DNA of 12,207 nucleotides from an uncultured Lachnospiraceae bacterium (GTDB lineage: Bacteria; Bacillota; Clostridia; Lachnospirales; Lachnospiraceae): positions 1 through 12,207 of the forward strand of contig CAJUHQ010000106.1 in NCBI GenBank assembly GCA_910586095.1, in the 5' to 3' direction. The position numbers and the translations under genes were made by a program. Below the pieces are notes generated by a model, which saw only the letters and a list, made by a program, of their open reading frames with translations, ran no database searches and was not told where the DNA came from. This document shows, piece by piece, positions 1 to 7,003 of this stretch; position 1 is the stretch's first letter, and each line of letters begins with the position of its first letter.

Positions 1-1
1 G

Positions 2-952
2 TGGTGTTGGTGCCAGAATATTTTTTATGCAGGTTTTGGATTTACAAACTGGCCTAATGATGTCTGCAATGATTTGGTTTTGCGCGATGATGGGACAGTT
101 GAATTTATCTGTGTGTCAGATGAATATCGCCAGGCAATTACATATTTTCATGATTGGTATGCAGAAGGGCTAATGGATGTTGAAATGTTTAGCCAGTCGG
201 ATACACAGTTGATTTCAAAGTGTTCACAGGGTTATGTAGGGGTTGCAACATGGTGGTATATTGAGGAGGTCATGGGGGACTATGCGGATGATTATGTATT
301 TTTGCCTATCCTTGATGGTCCCGATGGAACCCATCATGTGACTGTGAGAACAGGCGGCGGGATCAATAGCGGAAGTTTGAATATCACAAAAGCTTGCAAA
401 AGTCCGGCGAATCTACTACGTTTCTTTGATATGTGGTATGACCCTGAGATTGTTATGCAGCTTCAGTATGGTCCTATTGGTGTGTATTTTGTGGAGCAGG
501 ACGAAAATGGTGTGTGGTTGAGTATTTCAGATGAGGAGAGCCGTGCAAAATATGGAAAAGGTTCAGGAGAGCTAAAAGGTGAACAGGAGGTAGCAGGTCC
601 AAAATTAATTCTCAGTGATTATTATCAGACAACATTTAAGATGGAAGATCGCGCAATCGAGCGCCTGACAGATTTATATGATTTTTGGATGCCCTATGTC
701 GATAGCACGACAACTTATCCAGTGGATTGTGTGTTTACAGGTAGAGAGTTAGATGATATTGACTGGTACAAAACCAATTTTGAAAGTGCTGTGTCTGAAC
801 AAGAGGGAATCTGGCTCAAGAATGGAGGGCCTACAGATGAAGAATGGGAGAAATATATAACGCATTTGAGAGAAAAATGTGGTATGGATAAACTGTTGGC
901 AGTATACCAAGCAGCATATGATCGATATTCAGGAAAAGAAAGCGTTCAATAA
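2..952 (+). CDS. ABC transporter extracellular sugar-binding protein, C-terminal part (5' end outside window)
   Basis: The reading frame is open from the first bases of the window to the TAA at 950-952, so the gene begins upstream and the N-terminus (signal peptide, lipobox) is not visible; 316 residues are present. It resembles the large LipO/YtcQ-like class of family-1 solute-binding lipoproteins that capture oligosaccharides outside the membrane and deliver them to two permeases. Supporting signs are the Trp/Tyr-rich ligand-cleft type sequence (WWYIEE, FFDMWYDPE, DFWMPYVD), the Asp/Gly turn DGPDGTHH, and the characteristic C-terminal helix pair with a GGPTDEEWEKY segment followed by a KCGMDKLLAVYQAAYDRY tail. 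Permease genes are not in the window and presumably lie upstream. Directly downstream is a cytosolic GH32 fructosidase with its own promoter, so sucrose, kestose or another fructo-oligosaccharide is the likely cargo; this is inference from context. Any start inside the visible part (such as the TTG at 74) is an artefact of truncation. Confidence 0.88.
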   Translation, partial: WCWCQNIFYAGFGFTNWPNDVCNDLVLRDDGTVEFICVSDEYRQAITYFHDWYAEGLMDVEMFSQSDTQLISKCSQGYVGVATWWYIEEVMGDYADDYVFLPILDGPDGTHHVTVRTGGGINSGSLNITKACKSPANLLRFFDMWYDPEIVMQLQYGPIGVYFVEQDENGVWLSISDEESRAKYGKGSGELKGEQEVAGPKLILSDYYQTTFKMEDRAIERLTDLYDFWMPYVDSTTTYPVDCVFTGRELDDIDWYKTNFESAVSEQEGIWLKNGGPTDEEWEKYITHLREKCGMDKLLAVYQAAYDRYSGKESVQ

Positions 953-968
953 TAAAATAAAAGAGAAA

Positions 969-1016
969 GAAAATATATCGGAGCACAAAGAAATGGTTTT
1001 GTTCCGATATATTTTC
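969..1016 (+). terminator. Hairpin terminator after the sugar-binding protein gene
   Basis: A perfect 14-bp inverted repeat, GAAAATATATCGGA at 969-982 and its complement at 1003-1016, begins 16 bases after the stop codon. The loop can extend the stem with ACAAA (985-989) pairing TTTGT (998-1002). The stem is A/T-rich and ends in TATATTTTC rather than a clean U-run, so it may act partly as an mRNA 3'-end stabiliser rather than a full intrinsic terminator. A separate promoter follows about 70 bases downstream, which agrees with a transcription unit ending here. Confidence 0.7.
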
Positions 1017-1083
1017 ATACTAGTGGGTTATAAGTAACACGAAGATGATGATCTCAAAATACAAAAGAATTAAATAGGTTTAG

Positions 1084-1112
1084 TTGTCGTAAACAGATCA
1101 GCATGATATAAT
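1084..1112 (+). promoter_or_regulatory. Sigma-A promoter for the fructan/sucrose operon
   Basis: TTGTCG (1084-1089) and TATAAT (1107-1112) are separated by exactly 17 bases, and a TG one base upstream of the -10 box (1104-1105) makes it an extended -10 promoter. Expected transcription start is near 1119, giving a leader of about 98 bases before the GH32 start at 1217. A second TATAAT at 1177-1182 lacks a recognisable -35 box. I see no convincing cre or LacI-type operator overlapping the promoter. Confidence 0.75.
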
Positions 1113-1216
1113 GTTATGTACAAGAATCATACAAAAAGGCATCCGCCAAAGACATGATATCTGTATGCTGACAAAATATAATAGAAATAGAATAATGACA
1201 AAAAGGAGAGTTCACT

Positions 1217-2716
1217 ATGACAAGTCAGATTTTGCGGGATGCACGAAAATATGAGGAAGAGATGGAAAGAAGGATCGCAAAGGCAGTGCGTCCGTCCTTT
1301 CATTTGTCGGCACGTGTCGGCTGGATGAATGATCCCAATGGTTTTTCTTTTTATAAGGGTAAATATCACTTATTTTATCAATATAATCCATATGATACAC
1401 ATTGGAGTACGATGCACTGGGCACATGCAGTCAGCGAAGATCTGCTGCATTGGGAAAACCTTCCAGTGGCACTAGCTCCCGATATGGATTATGACAAGGA
1501 CGGATGTTTTTCTGGCAATGCCATCTCTCTTTTAGATGGACGACAATTGTTAATGTATACAGGAGTTGCCAAAGAAACATTGCCTGATGGAAGCAAACGT
1601 GAAGTACAGACGCAATGTATTGCAGTCGGGGACGGGATGGAGTATGAAAAGTATATACAAAATCCTGTGTTGGATGAAAGACATTTGCCTGAAAATGCGA
1701 GTCGGTATGATTTTCGCGATCCAAAGTTGTGGCGAGAAACTGATGGTTCCTATCGCTGCGTGGTAGCCAACTGTACACAAAACAAAGATGGAAGGATTCT
1801 TTTGTACAGTAGTCAAGATGGATTTTCATGGAAATATGAGGGCATTTTAGCTGAAAATAGAGGACGTTTTGGGATGATGTGGGAGTGTCCAGATTTCTTT
1901 GAGTTGGATGGCAGACAAGTTCTTTTGACAAGTCCACAAGATATGATGCCGCAAGGGTTTGAGTATCACAATGGAAATGGGACACTTTGTCTGATTGGAA
2001 TGTATGACAAACAGACAGGTGCTTTTACTGAGCAGAGCAATCAAGCGGTTGATTATGGCATTGACTTCTATGCGCCGCAGACCATTTTGACACCGGATGG
2101 GCGCAGAGTCATGATTGGTTGGATGCAAAACTGGGATACTTGTACGATTCACTGTGACGAACGGCCGTGGTTTGGGCAGATGAGTCTGCCGCGAGAGCTT
2201 TTTATTAGAAATGGAAGGCTGTGCCAAAGACCAATTCATGAGTTAGAACAAATGCATGATCAAAAAGTGGAATACAAAAATGTTATGTTTACAGATGTAC
2301 TAAAATTAGAAGGTATCCAAGGGCGCAAAATTGATATGGAATTGACCATACAACCAGGCGATCATACAATGTATCACAAATTTGCCGTGCGTTTTGCACA
2401 AAATGATACATACCAGACATCCATCAGCTATAGACCTCACGAATCAATTGTCAAGGTGGACAGAAAACATTCAGGTTCTAGAAGAGCAATTATTCATCAG
2501 CGTCGCTGTCTCGTAAAAAGTACAGAAAAGGCTATCAAACTCCGAATAATTTTGGATCAGTTTAGCGTAGAGGTTTTTGTCAATGATGGTGACTATGTAC
2601 TTTCTGCAACATTCTATACAGATCCTATAGTAGATGGAATTTCTTTCTTTGCAGATGGACTAGTGTGTATGAATGTTGTAAAATATGATTTGATAGACAA
2701 TTATAAAAAGGAATAA
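1217..2716 (+). CDS. GH32 beta-fructosidase / sucrose-6-phosphate hydrolase, cytosolic
   Basis: This 499-residue protein is a glycoside hydrolase of family 32, which cleaves beta-fructofuranosyl bonds in sucrose, sucrose-6-phosphate or short fructans. All three acidic catalytic motifs are present: WMNDPNG at residues 36-42 (nucleophile Asp39), FRDPK at 166-170 (transition-state stabiliser Asp168) and WECPD at 222-226 (acid/base Glu223). The N-terminal five-bladed propeller is followed by the usual C-terminal beta-sandwich (about residues 350-499), and the length is normal. There is no signal peptide, so it acts inside the cell on imported sugar. The start is supported by AGGAG eight bases upstream of ATG and by the family's usual short N-terminus. 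It is the first gene of a probable operon with fructokinase downstream. Because an ABC binding protein rather than a PTS protein precedes it, an unphosphorylated sucrose or fructo-oligosaccharide substrate is more likely than sucrose-6-phosphate, but sequence alone does not decide between these. Confidence 0.95.
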   Translation: MTSQILRDARKYEEEMERRIAKAVRPSFHLSARVGWMNDPNGFSFYKGKYHLFYQYNPYDTHWSTMHWAHAVSEDLLHWENLPVALAPDMDYDKDGCFSGNAISLLDGRQLLMYTGVAKETLPDGSKREVQTQCIAVGDGMEYEKYIQNPVLDERHLPENASRYDFRDPKLWRETDGSYRCVVANCTQNKDGRILLYSSQDGFSWKYEGILAENRGRFGMMWECPDFFELDGRQVLLTSPQDMMPQGFEYHNGNGTLCLIGMYDKQTGAFTEQSNQAVDYGIDFYAPQTILTPDGRRVMIGWMQNWDTCTIHCDERPWFGQMSLPRELFIRNGRLCQRPIHELEQMHDQKVEYKNVMFTDVLKLEGIQGRKIDMELTIQPGDHTMYHKFAVRFAQNDTYQTSISYRPHESIVKVDRKHSGSRRAIIHQRRCLVKSTEKAIKLRIILDQFSVEVFVNDGDYVLSATFYTDPIVDGISFFADGLVCMNVVKYDLIDNYKKE

Positions 2717-2723
2717 TAAAAAC

Positions 2724-2748
2724 TTTGTGCGGGCGTATTTGGCACAAA
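2724..2748 (+). repeat. Small intercistronic inverted repeat between GH32 and fructokinase genes
   Basis: TTTGTGC (2724-2730) and GCACAAA (2742-2748) form a perfect 7-bp stem with an 11-base loop. No U-run follows on the plus strand, so it is not a good forward terminator. It may set mRNA processing or relative stability of the two cistrons; that role is inferred only. Confidence 0.4.
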
Positions 2749-2763
2749 AATTAGTAGACGTTG

Positions 2764-2770
2764 AAAGGAG
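2764..2770 (+). promoter_or_regulatory. Ribosome binding site for fructokinase with ambiguous spacing
   Basis: AAAGGAG at 2764-2770 is a strong Shine-Dalgarno sequence. It lies 1 base before an in-frame ATG at 2772 and 13 bases before a second in-frame ATG at 2784. The first is too close for normal initiation and the second is longer than the usual 5-9 bases. The same AAAGGAG with a 13-base gap precedes the membrane protein gene at 8636, which favours 2784. Confidence 0.6.
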
Positions 2771-2783
2771 CATGGTTATCAAA

Positions 2784-3752
2784 ATGAAACAGTATGATGT
2801 AGTAGCATTAGGAGAATTGCTGATTGATTTTACGGAAAATGGAAAGAGTAGTCAAGGAAATCCAGTGTTTGAGGCAAATCCAGGCGGTGCGCCTTGCAAT
2901 GTGCTGGCAATGCTGGCAAAATTAGGGCATCAGACGGCTTTTATTGGAAAGGTAGGCAAAGATTTTTTTGGTGAACAGCTACGAGATGCAATTACAGAGG
3001 TTGGTATTGATGCTGCAAATCTGTTGATGGATGAGGAAGTTCATACCACACTTGCGATGGTTCACACGGCACCAGACGGAGATAGAGATTTTTCATTTTA
3101 TCGTAATCCTGGAGCAGATATGATGCTGACAGAGGCAGAGCTATCAAAAGAGATGCTCCAAAATACCAAGCTGTTTCATTTTGGTACTCTTTCTATGACT
3201 CATGAGGGAGTTCGGGCTGCTACAAAGAAAGCGATTTGTGTTGCAAAAGAGGCAAAAGCGTTGATCTCCTTTGACCCCAATCTGCGTCCTCCACTCTGGA
3301 AATCCTTAGACGAAGCAAAAGAGCAAGTGCTATATGGATTAGGGCAATGTGATATCCTTAAGATTTCGGACAATGAGATACAGTGGCTTACAGGAGAGGA
3401 GGATTATTCAGCAGGCGTTGCGTGGATCACTAGCAGATATCAGATTCCACTGATATTGGTATCGATGGGCAGACAGGGAAGTAGAGCCTATTATAAAGGA
3501 AGTATGGTGGAGGTTGCTCCATTTTTGCAGGAACACACTATAGAGACAACAGGAGCTGGTGATACATTCTGCGGCTGTGTGTTACATGCGATTTGTGAAC
3601 ATGGATTAGAGGATTTGACAGAGGAGAAACTTAAGGATATGTTGATGTTTGCCAATGCGGCGGCTTCTGTGATTACGACGCGCAAGGGCGCTTTGCGCGT
3701 GATGCCAAGTCGTGATGAGATACAAGCAGTGATGTCAACATGTGATGCATGA
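2784..3752 (+). CDS. Fructokinase, PfkB/ribokinase family
   Basis: A 322-residue carbohydrate kinase of the PfkB family that uses ATP to phosphorylate a sugar, most likely fructose to fructose-6-phosphate. The first PfkB signature is the N-terminal GELLIDF with the following GGAPCNV and GKVGKDFFG segments; the second is TTGAGDTFCG near the C-terminus, with catalytic base Asp260 in the GAGD anion hole. DPNLRPPLW in the middle is typical of bacterial fructokinases. I chose the ATG at 2784 because MKQYDVVALGELLIDF is the family's usual N-terminus; ATG 2772 would add four residues, and the GTG at 2727 would add nineteen residues that overlap an inverted repeat. The gene follows GH32 by 67 bases with no promoter or terminator between them, so it is probably co-transcribed and phosphorylates the fructose that GH32 releases. 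Other PfkB substrates such as 2-keto-3-deoxygluconate are possible but do not fit the context. Confidence 0.93.
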   Translation: MKQYDVVALGELLIDFTENGKSSQGNPVFEANPGGAPCNVLAMLAKLGHQTAFIGKVGKDFFGEQLRDAITEVGIDAANLLMDEEVHTTLAMVHTAPDGDRDFSFYRNPGADMMLTEAELSKEMLQNTKLFHFGTLSMTHEGVRAATKKAICVAKEAKALISFDPNLRPPLWKSLDEAKEQVLYGLGQCDILKISDNEIQWLTGEEDYSAGVAWITSRYQIPLILVSMGRQGSRAYYKGSMVEVAPFLQEHTIETTGAGDTFCGCVLHAICEHGLEDLTEEKLKDMLMFANAAASVITTRKGALRVMPSRDEIQAVMSTCDA

Positions 3753-3773
3753 TGATGTCGCATGGAGGGGTAG

Positions 3774-4103
3774 ATGAAACTGATAGAACTGTATTTGGAA
3801 TCCTTTTTGTATTCCTGTGTCACCATTGCGATTCACGGATTTGAGATTGTCGGTGTTTTTGTTATTATTACGGCTGGTGTAAAGGGGCTCATAAACTATA
3901 TCAAAAAGAAACCAGATGTACGATTAAAGTTAGCTCAAGGAATGGCGCTTGGTCTGGAATTTAAACTAGGGAGTGAAATTCTGCGCACGGTTGTGGTTAG
4001 AGAGTTGACAGAGGTGGTGTTTGTCGCCGCTATTATTGCAGTGCGTGCAGCCTTGACGCTGCTGATTCACTGGGAGATCAAGAATGAAAAAGACACTGAC
4101 TGA
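3774..4103 (+). CDS. DUF1622 family small membrane protein
   Basis: A 109-residue protein recognised as DUF1622 from its conserved core at residues about 50-75, LKLAQGMALGLEFKLGSEILRT, read here as two pieces: an LAQGMALGLEF helix and KLGSEILRTVVVREL. There is a hydrophobic helix at about 11-36, a basic loop (KKKPDVR), the amphipathic core and a second hydrophobic helix at about 80-99, so it is an integral membrane protein. The function of the family is unknown. AGGGG shortly before the ATG gives a ribosome site, and the gene starts 21 bases after the fructokinase stop. Its last 20 bases overlap the start of the MATE gene in a different frame, implying translational coupling. Whether the two proteins act together is inference. 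Confidence 0.85.
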   Translation: MKLIELYLESFLYSCVTIAIHGFEIVGVFVIITAGVKGLINYIKKKPDVRLKLAQGMALGLEFKLGSEILRTVVVRELTEVVFVAAIIAVRAALTLLIHWEIKNEKDTD

Positions 4104-5463
4104 AAAACCAAAGATTTTTCATATGACACAGGGAAATCCTGGGAAGCTGATTGTTGCTTTTGCACTCCCACTCATGCTAGGAAATGTATTTCAACAACTA
4201 TACACTGTGGTTGACACAATGGTAGTAGGAAAATATTTGGGTGTCAGTGCGCTGGCAGCGCTAGGGGCCTGTGACTGGATGAATTGGATGATGTTGGGGA
4301 TTGTGCAAGGCTTTACCCAAGGTTTTGCGATTCTGATGGCACAGGAGTTTGGAGCAAGACGCTATGATAGACTGCGCAGTGTTATTGGAAACTCCACAAT
4401 GTTGGCCATTTTGTTTTCACTTTTGCTAACTGTAGGAGGTCAGATTGCGGCACGCCCTATGCTTCTTTTCTTGCAGACACCACAGACTATTCTTGCAGAT
4501 GCTTTGTTGTATTTGCGTATTATGTTTGCGGGAATTCCAATTGTGATGGCATATAATTTATTGGCCTGTATTTTGCGCGCGCTAGGGGATGGAAAAACAC
4601 CGCTGCAAGCGATGGTAGTTGCCTCTATTACCAATATTGTGTTGGACCTGATTTTTGTGATGGGGTTTCAATGGGGAATCGCAGGTGCGGCTGTTGCAAC
4701 CTTGATTGCTCAGTTAGTGTCTAGTGTTTATTGTATGTATCACATTGGAAAGCTTGAGATTTTACGTATGGAACACTCTGATTTTCGGCCGCAGACACAG
4801 CTTTTTATGCGATTGTTAGGACTTGGGGCGCCAATGGCATTTCAGAACTGCATCATTGCAGTTGGAGGCATGATTGTGCAGTTTGTAGTCAATGGTTTTG
4901 GCGTGCTCTTTATTGCAGGCTTTACAGCAACCAACAAGTTGTATGGTGTTTTGGAGATTGCTGCGACTTCTTATGGATATGCCATGATTACATATGTGGG
5001 GCAAAATCTGGGAGCAGGCGCCTATGAGCGTATCCGAAAGGGGATGCGCTATGCAGTATTGCTTGCGATAGCAACATCTGTGTTGATTGCGGTGTTGATG
5101 CTTTGTTTTGGCAAAGGGATTCTAGGATGGTTTATCTCAGGAACTCCACAGGAAGAAGCGCAGACATTGCAAATTGCCTATTTCTATCTGTCTATTATGA
5201 GTCTTTGCTTACCTGTGCTTTATATTTTGCATGTGGTGCGCTCAGCTATTCAAGGAATGGGCAATACTTTATTGCCAATGGTATCTGGTATTGTAGAGTT
5301 TCTTATGCGCACAATTACGGCGCTTTTGCTACCTCTGGCAGTTGGAGAAGTCGGAATTTTTTTTGCAGAGATAGCAGCATGGTTTGGAGCAGATGTGGTG
5401 TTGGTGGTAAGCTATTTTGTGGTAGCAGGAAAATGTCTTCACAAAAAGATGGAAGTTAGATAA
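4084..5463 (+). CDS. MATE-family multidrug/metabolite transporter
   Basis: A 459-residue polytopic membrane protein of the MATE family, which exports cationic or other small compounds in exchange for Na+ or H+. The length and roughly twelve hydrophobic segments fit. The N-terminal signature is clear: PLMLGNVFQQLYTVVDTMVVG at residues about 29-49, with Asp44 in helix 1, followed by LGVSALAALGA. The second half repeats the fold, with APMAFQNCIIAVGGMIVQ beginning the C-terminal lobe and NKLYGVLEIAATSYGYAMITYVGQNLGAG matching the usual second-lobe motif (the segments are quoted only in part). The start ATG overlaps the end of the DUF1622 gene by 20 bases and has GGGAG ahead of it. It is the last gene of the probable fructan operon; no hairpin terminator is visible between its stop and the galK promoter. 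The substrate is unknown; placement in a sugar operon could mean export of a sugar-related metabolite, but many Clostridia carry such MATE genes with no known ligand. Confidence 0.93.
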   Translation: MKKTLTEKPKIFHMTQGNPGKLIVAFALPLMLGNVFQQLYTVVDTMVVGKYLGVSALAALGACDWMNWMMLGIVQGFTQGFAILMAQEFGARRYDRLRSVIGNSTMLAILFSLLLTVGGQIAARPMLLFLQTPQTILADALLYLRIMFAGIPIVMAYNLLACILRALGDGKTPLQAMVVASITNIVLDLIFVMGFQWGIAGAAVATLIAQLVSSVYCMYHIGKLEILRMEHSDFRPQTQLFMRLLGLGAPMAFQNCIIAVGGMIVQFVVNGFGVLFIAGFTATNKLYGVLEIAATSYGYAMITYVGQNLGAGAYERIRKGMRYAVLLAIATSVLIAVLMLCFGKGILGWFISGTPQEEAQTLQIAYFYLSIMSLCLPVLYILHVVRSAIQGMGNTLLPMVSGIVEFLMRTITALLLPLAVGEVGIFFAEIAAWFGADVVLVVSYFVVAGKCLHKKMEVR

Positions 5464-5486
5464 GAATAAAATACAAATGGGCTTCG

Positions 5487-5515
5487 TTGACGCATACAGG
5501 CTTTTGTGATAAGAT
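5487..5515 (+). promoter_or_regulatory. Sigma-A promoter for galactokinase
   Basis: TTGACG (5487-5492) and TAAGAT (5510-5515) are 17 bases apart, with an extended -10 TG at 5507-5508. Transcription would begin near 5522, giving a leader of about 140 bases, unusually long for a single metabolic gene, and including the inverted repeat at 5561-5592. Confidence 0.7.
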
Positions 5516-5560
5516 GAAATAATAGGAAGAAAAAGTGAATCGGTTTATTTTTGTAAAGGT

Positions 5561-5592
5561 AATGTGTATGTATGACAGGATACATACACATT
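5561..5592 (+). promoter_or_regulatory. Perfect 13-bp inverted repeat in the galK leader
   Basis: AATGTGTATGTAT (5561-5573) and its exact complement (5580-5592) flank a 6-base loop, GACAGG. It begins about 40 bases after the expected transcription start and ends about 70 bases before the galK ATG. No U-run follows, so it is not a typical terminator. It could be a dimeric regulator's operator downstream of the promoter, or an mRNA hairpin affecting stability. A related GTGTATGTAT sequence occurs in the leader of the lipoprotein gene at 8254-8263. Confidence 0.6.
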
Positions 5593-5661
5593 TCGTTCGC
5601 AAGAATTTGGTTATTTTATGGTTGACTACTATAAGAAATTATTATATAAGGAGGAATCAAA

Positions 5662-6894
5662 ATGAATATTCCAAGCAGTGAACGACTAGAAAAAGTGTAT
5701 GGGGAGAGTACAGAGAGTAAAAAACGTTTCCTCGCGCTTGCAGAGAATTTTCAAAAAAAATATGGACATGAAGAGGCAGCGTTTTTTTCTTCGCCTGGAC
5801 GGACAGAAATGATTGGTAATCATACAGACCATAATGGAGGCAAGGTGATTGCAGGAAGCATTGATCTTGACACAATTGGAGCTGCTATGCCAAACAACAG
5901 TACAGTGATACATATTACTAGCGAAGGGTATAACAAGGAGATTGTAGTAGATCTCACAAAGCTTGAACAGATTGCAAAGGTGAGCAATACAGATGCATTA
6001 CTGGCTGGTATGATGGAAGGCGCACAGAAGTTTGGCTTTGAGGTTGGTGGTTTTGATGCATATGTATCAACCAATGTTATTGCTGCTGCGGGTGTAAGTT
6101 CTTCAGCATCCTTTGAAATGCTAATTTGTACAATCATCAATCACTTTTTTAATAAAGGTGCTATGAGTTGTGCAGACTATGCAAAAATTGGAAAATATGC
6201 AGAGAATGTTTATTGGAATAAAGCATCAGGAATGATGGATCAGATGGCCTGTGCGGTAGGCGGCCCTGTACTGTTTGACTTTGCAAATGGCAGTCAGCCA
6301 GAATACAAACCCCTTCAGTTTTCATTCCAAGAAAAAGGCTATCGTCTAGTGATTGTCAATACAGGAAAAGGACATGCAGATTTGAGTGAAGAATACTCAG
6401 GGATTCCTAATGAGATGAAAGAAGTAGCAAAGGTTCTTGATGTAGATCTTTTGTGCGAAACAACTCTTGAGAAGTTACTTGTGCACATCAATGAAGTTTC
6501 CAATGATAGAGCTGTGCTTCGTGCGATTCATTTCTTTGAGGAAAATCGAAGAGTAGAGGAAATGGCAGAGGCAATCGAACAAGAAGATATGACAAAGATT
6601 TTAGCGTTAATCAGTGAGTCTGGAACGTCTTCGTGGGAACTACTACAAAACTGTTATTCATTACAGGATTGCAGGGAGCAGAAGATTACACGCACGCTTG
6701 CTTTGACAGAGCTGTTTTTGAAAAAAATTGGTGCGGGTGTCTGTCGTGTACATGGCGGCGGATTTGCAGGTGTGATTATGTGTTTGGTGCCACTTGCACA
6801 GGCTGACAAGTATGTGGAGTACATAGCGCAATACGTAGGTAAAAATAACGTATATCCAATGAATATTCGCGCAGTGGGTTCAGTTAAAATCTAA
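5662..6894 (+). CDS. galK: Galactokinase
   Basis: A 410-residue GHMP-family sugar kinase that phosphorylates galactose to galactose-1-phosphate, the first committed step of the Leloir pathway. The galactokinase signature PGRTEMIGNHTDHNGG lies at residues 45-60, the phosphate-binding GHMP loop VSSSAS at 145-150, the catalytic-base region GMMDQ at 190-194 (Asp193), and the C-terminal GHMP motif GAGVCRVHGGGFAGV near residue 355. The text GHADLSEEY followed by IPNEMKEVA is typical of GalK. In the first signature the usual Glu of GEHTD is Asn53; this GNHTDH form is common among clostridial galactokinases, as I recall. AAGGAGG nine bases upstream supports the ATG at 5662. The gene appears monocistronic: its own promoter lies upstream and a strong hairpin lies downstream, with galT and galE absent from the window. 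Another galactose-like substrate is possible but less likely. Confidence 0.92.
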   Translation: MNIPSSERLEKVYGESTESKKRFLALAENFQKKYGHEEAAFFSSPGRTEMIGNHTDHNGGKVIAGSIDLDTIGAAMPNNSTVIHITSEGYNKEIVVDLTKLEQIAKVSNTDALLAGMMEGAQKFGFEVGGFDAYVSTNVIAAAGVSSSASFEMLICTIINHFFNKGAMSCADYAKIGKYAENVYWNKASGMMDQMACAVGGPVLFDFANGSQPEYKPLQFSFQEKGYRLVIVNTGKGHADLSEEYSGIPNEMKEVAKVLDVDLLCETTLEKLLVHINEVSNDRAVLRAIHFFEENRRVEEMAEAIEQEDMTKILALISESGTSSWELLQNCYSLQDCREQKITRTLALTELFLKKIGAGVCRVHGGGFAGVIMCLVPLAQADKYVEYIAQYVGKNNVYPMNIRAVGSVKI

Positions 6895-6940
6895 TGTAGG
6901 TTGTGTTTCGGTCCTAGAAGCGTATTCTGTACATAAAAAC

Positions 6941-6973
6941 AATGCCCTCGTCAAATTTTTTGACGGGGGCATT
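6941..6973. terminator. Bidirectional intrinsic terminator between galK and the convergent lipoprotein gene
   Basis: A 14-bp stem, AATGCCCTCGTCAA (6941-6954) with TTGACGGGGGCATT (6960-6973), has a single T-G wobble and a tight loop. Read on the minus strand it is followed by GTTTTTATG, a proper U-run 30 bases past the lipoprotein stop. Read on the plus strand it follows the galK stop by 46 bases but has no continuous U-run, only ATCATTCATT. It most likely ends both convergent transcripts and is stronger for the minus strand. Confidence 0.85.
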
Positions 6974-7003
6974 ATCATTCATTATGGTAGAAAAAATAAA
7001 ATG

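Noticed and set aside
1177..1182. TATAAT close to the GH32 gene as a second promoter
   Set aside because: No -35 box of reasonable quality lies 16-18 bases upstream.
1431..2239. Several minus-strand frames opposite the GH32 gene
   Set aside because: They are antisense shadows of a gene with intact catalytic motifs, and their translations have no domain or ribosome site.
2727..2783. Longer N-terminus for fructokinase from GTG 2727
   Set aside because: It would add 19 residues unlike the family, overlap an inverted repeat and place the real ribosome site inside the gene.
5103..5459. 118-codon plus-strand frame inside the MATE gene
   Set aside because: It is an out-of-frame shadow of the MATE coding sequence with no ribosome site and no recognisable domain.
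5622..5650. TTGACT with TATAAG as a second galK promoter
   Set aside because: The -10 box would overlap the galK ribosome site, leaving almost no leader; the promoter at 5487-5515 is better placed.
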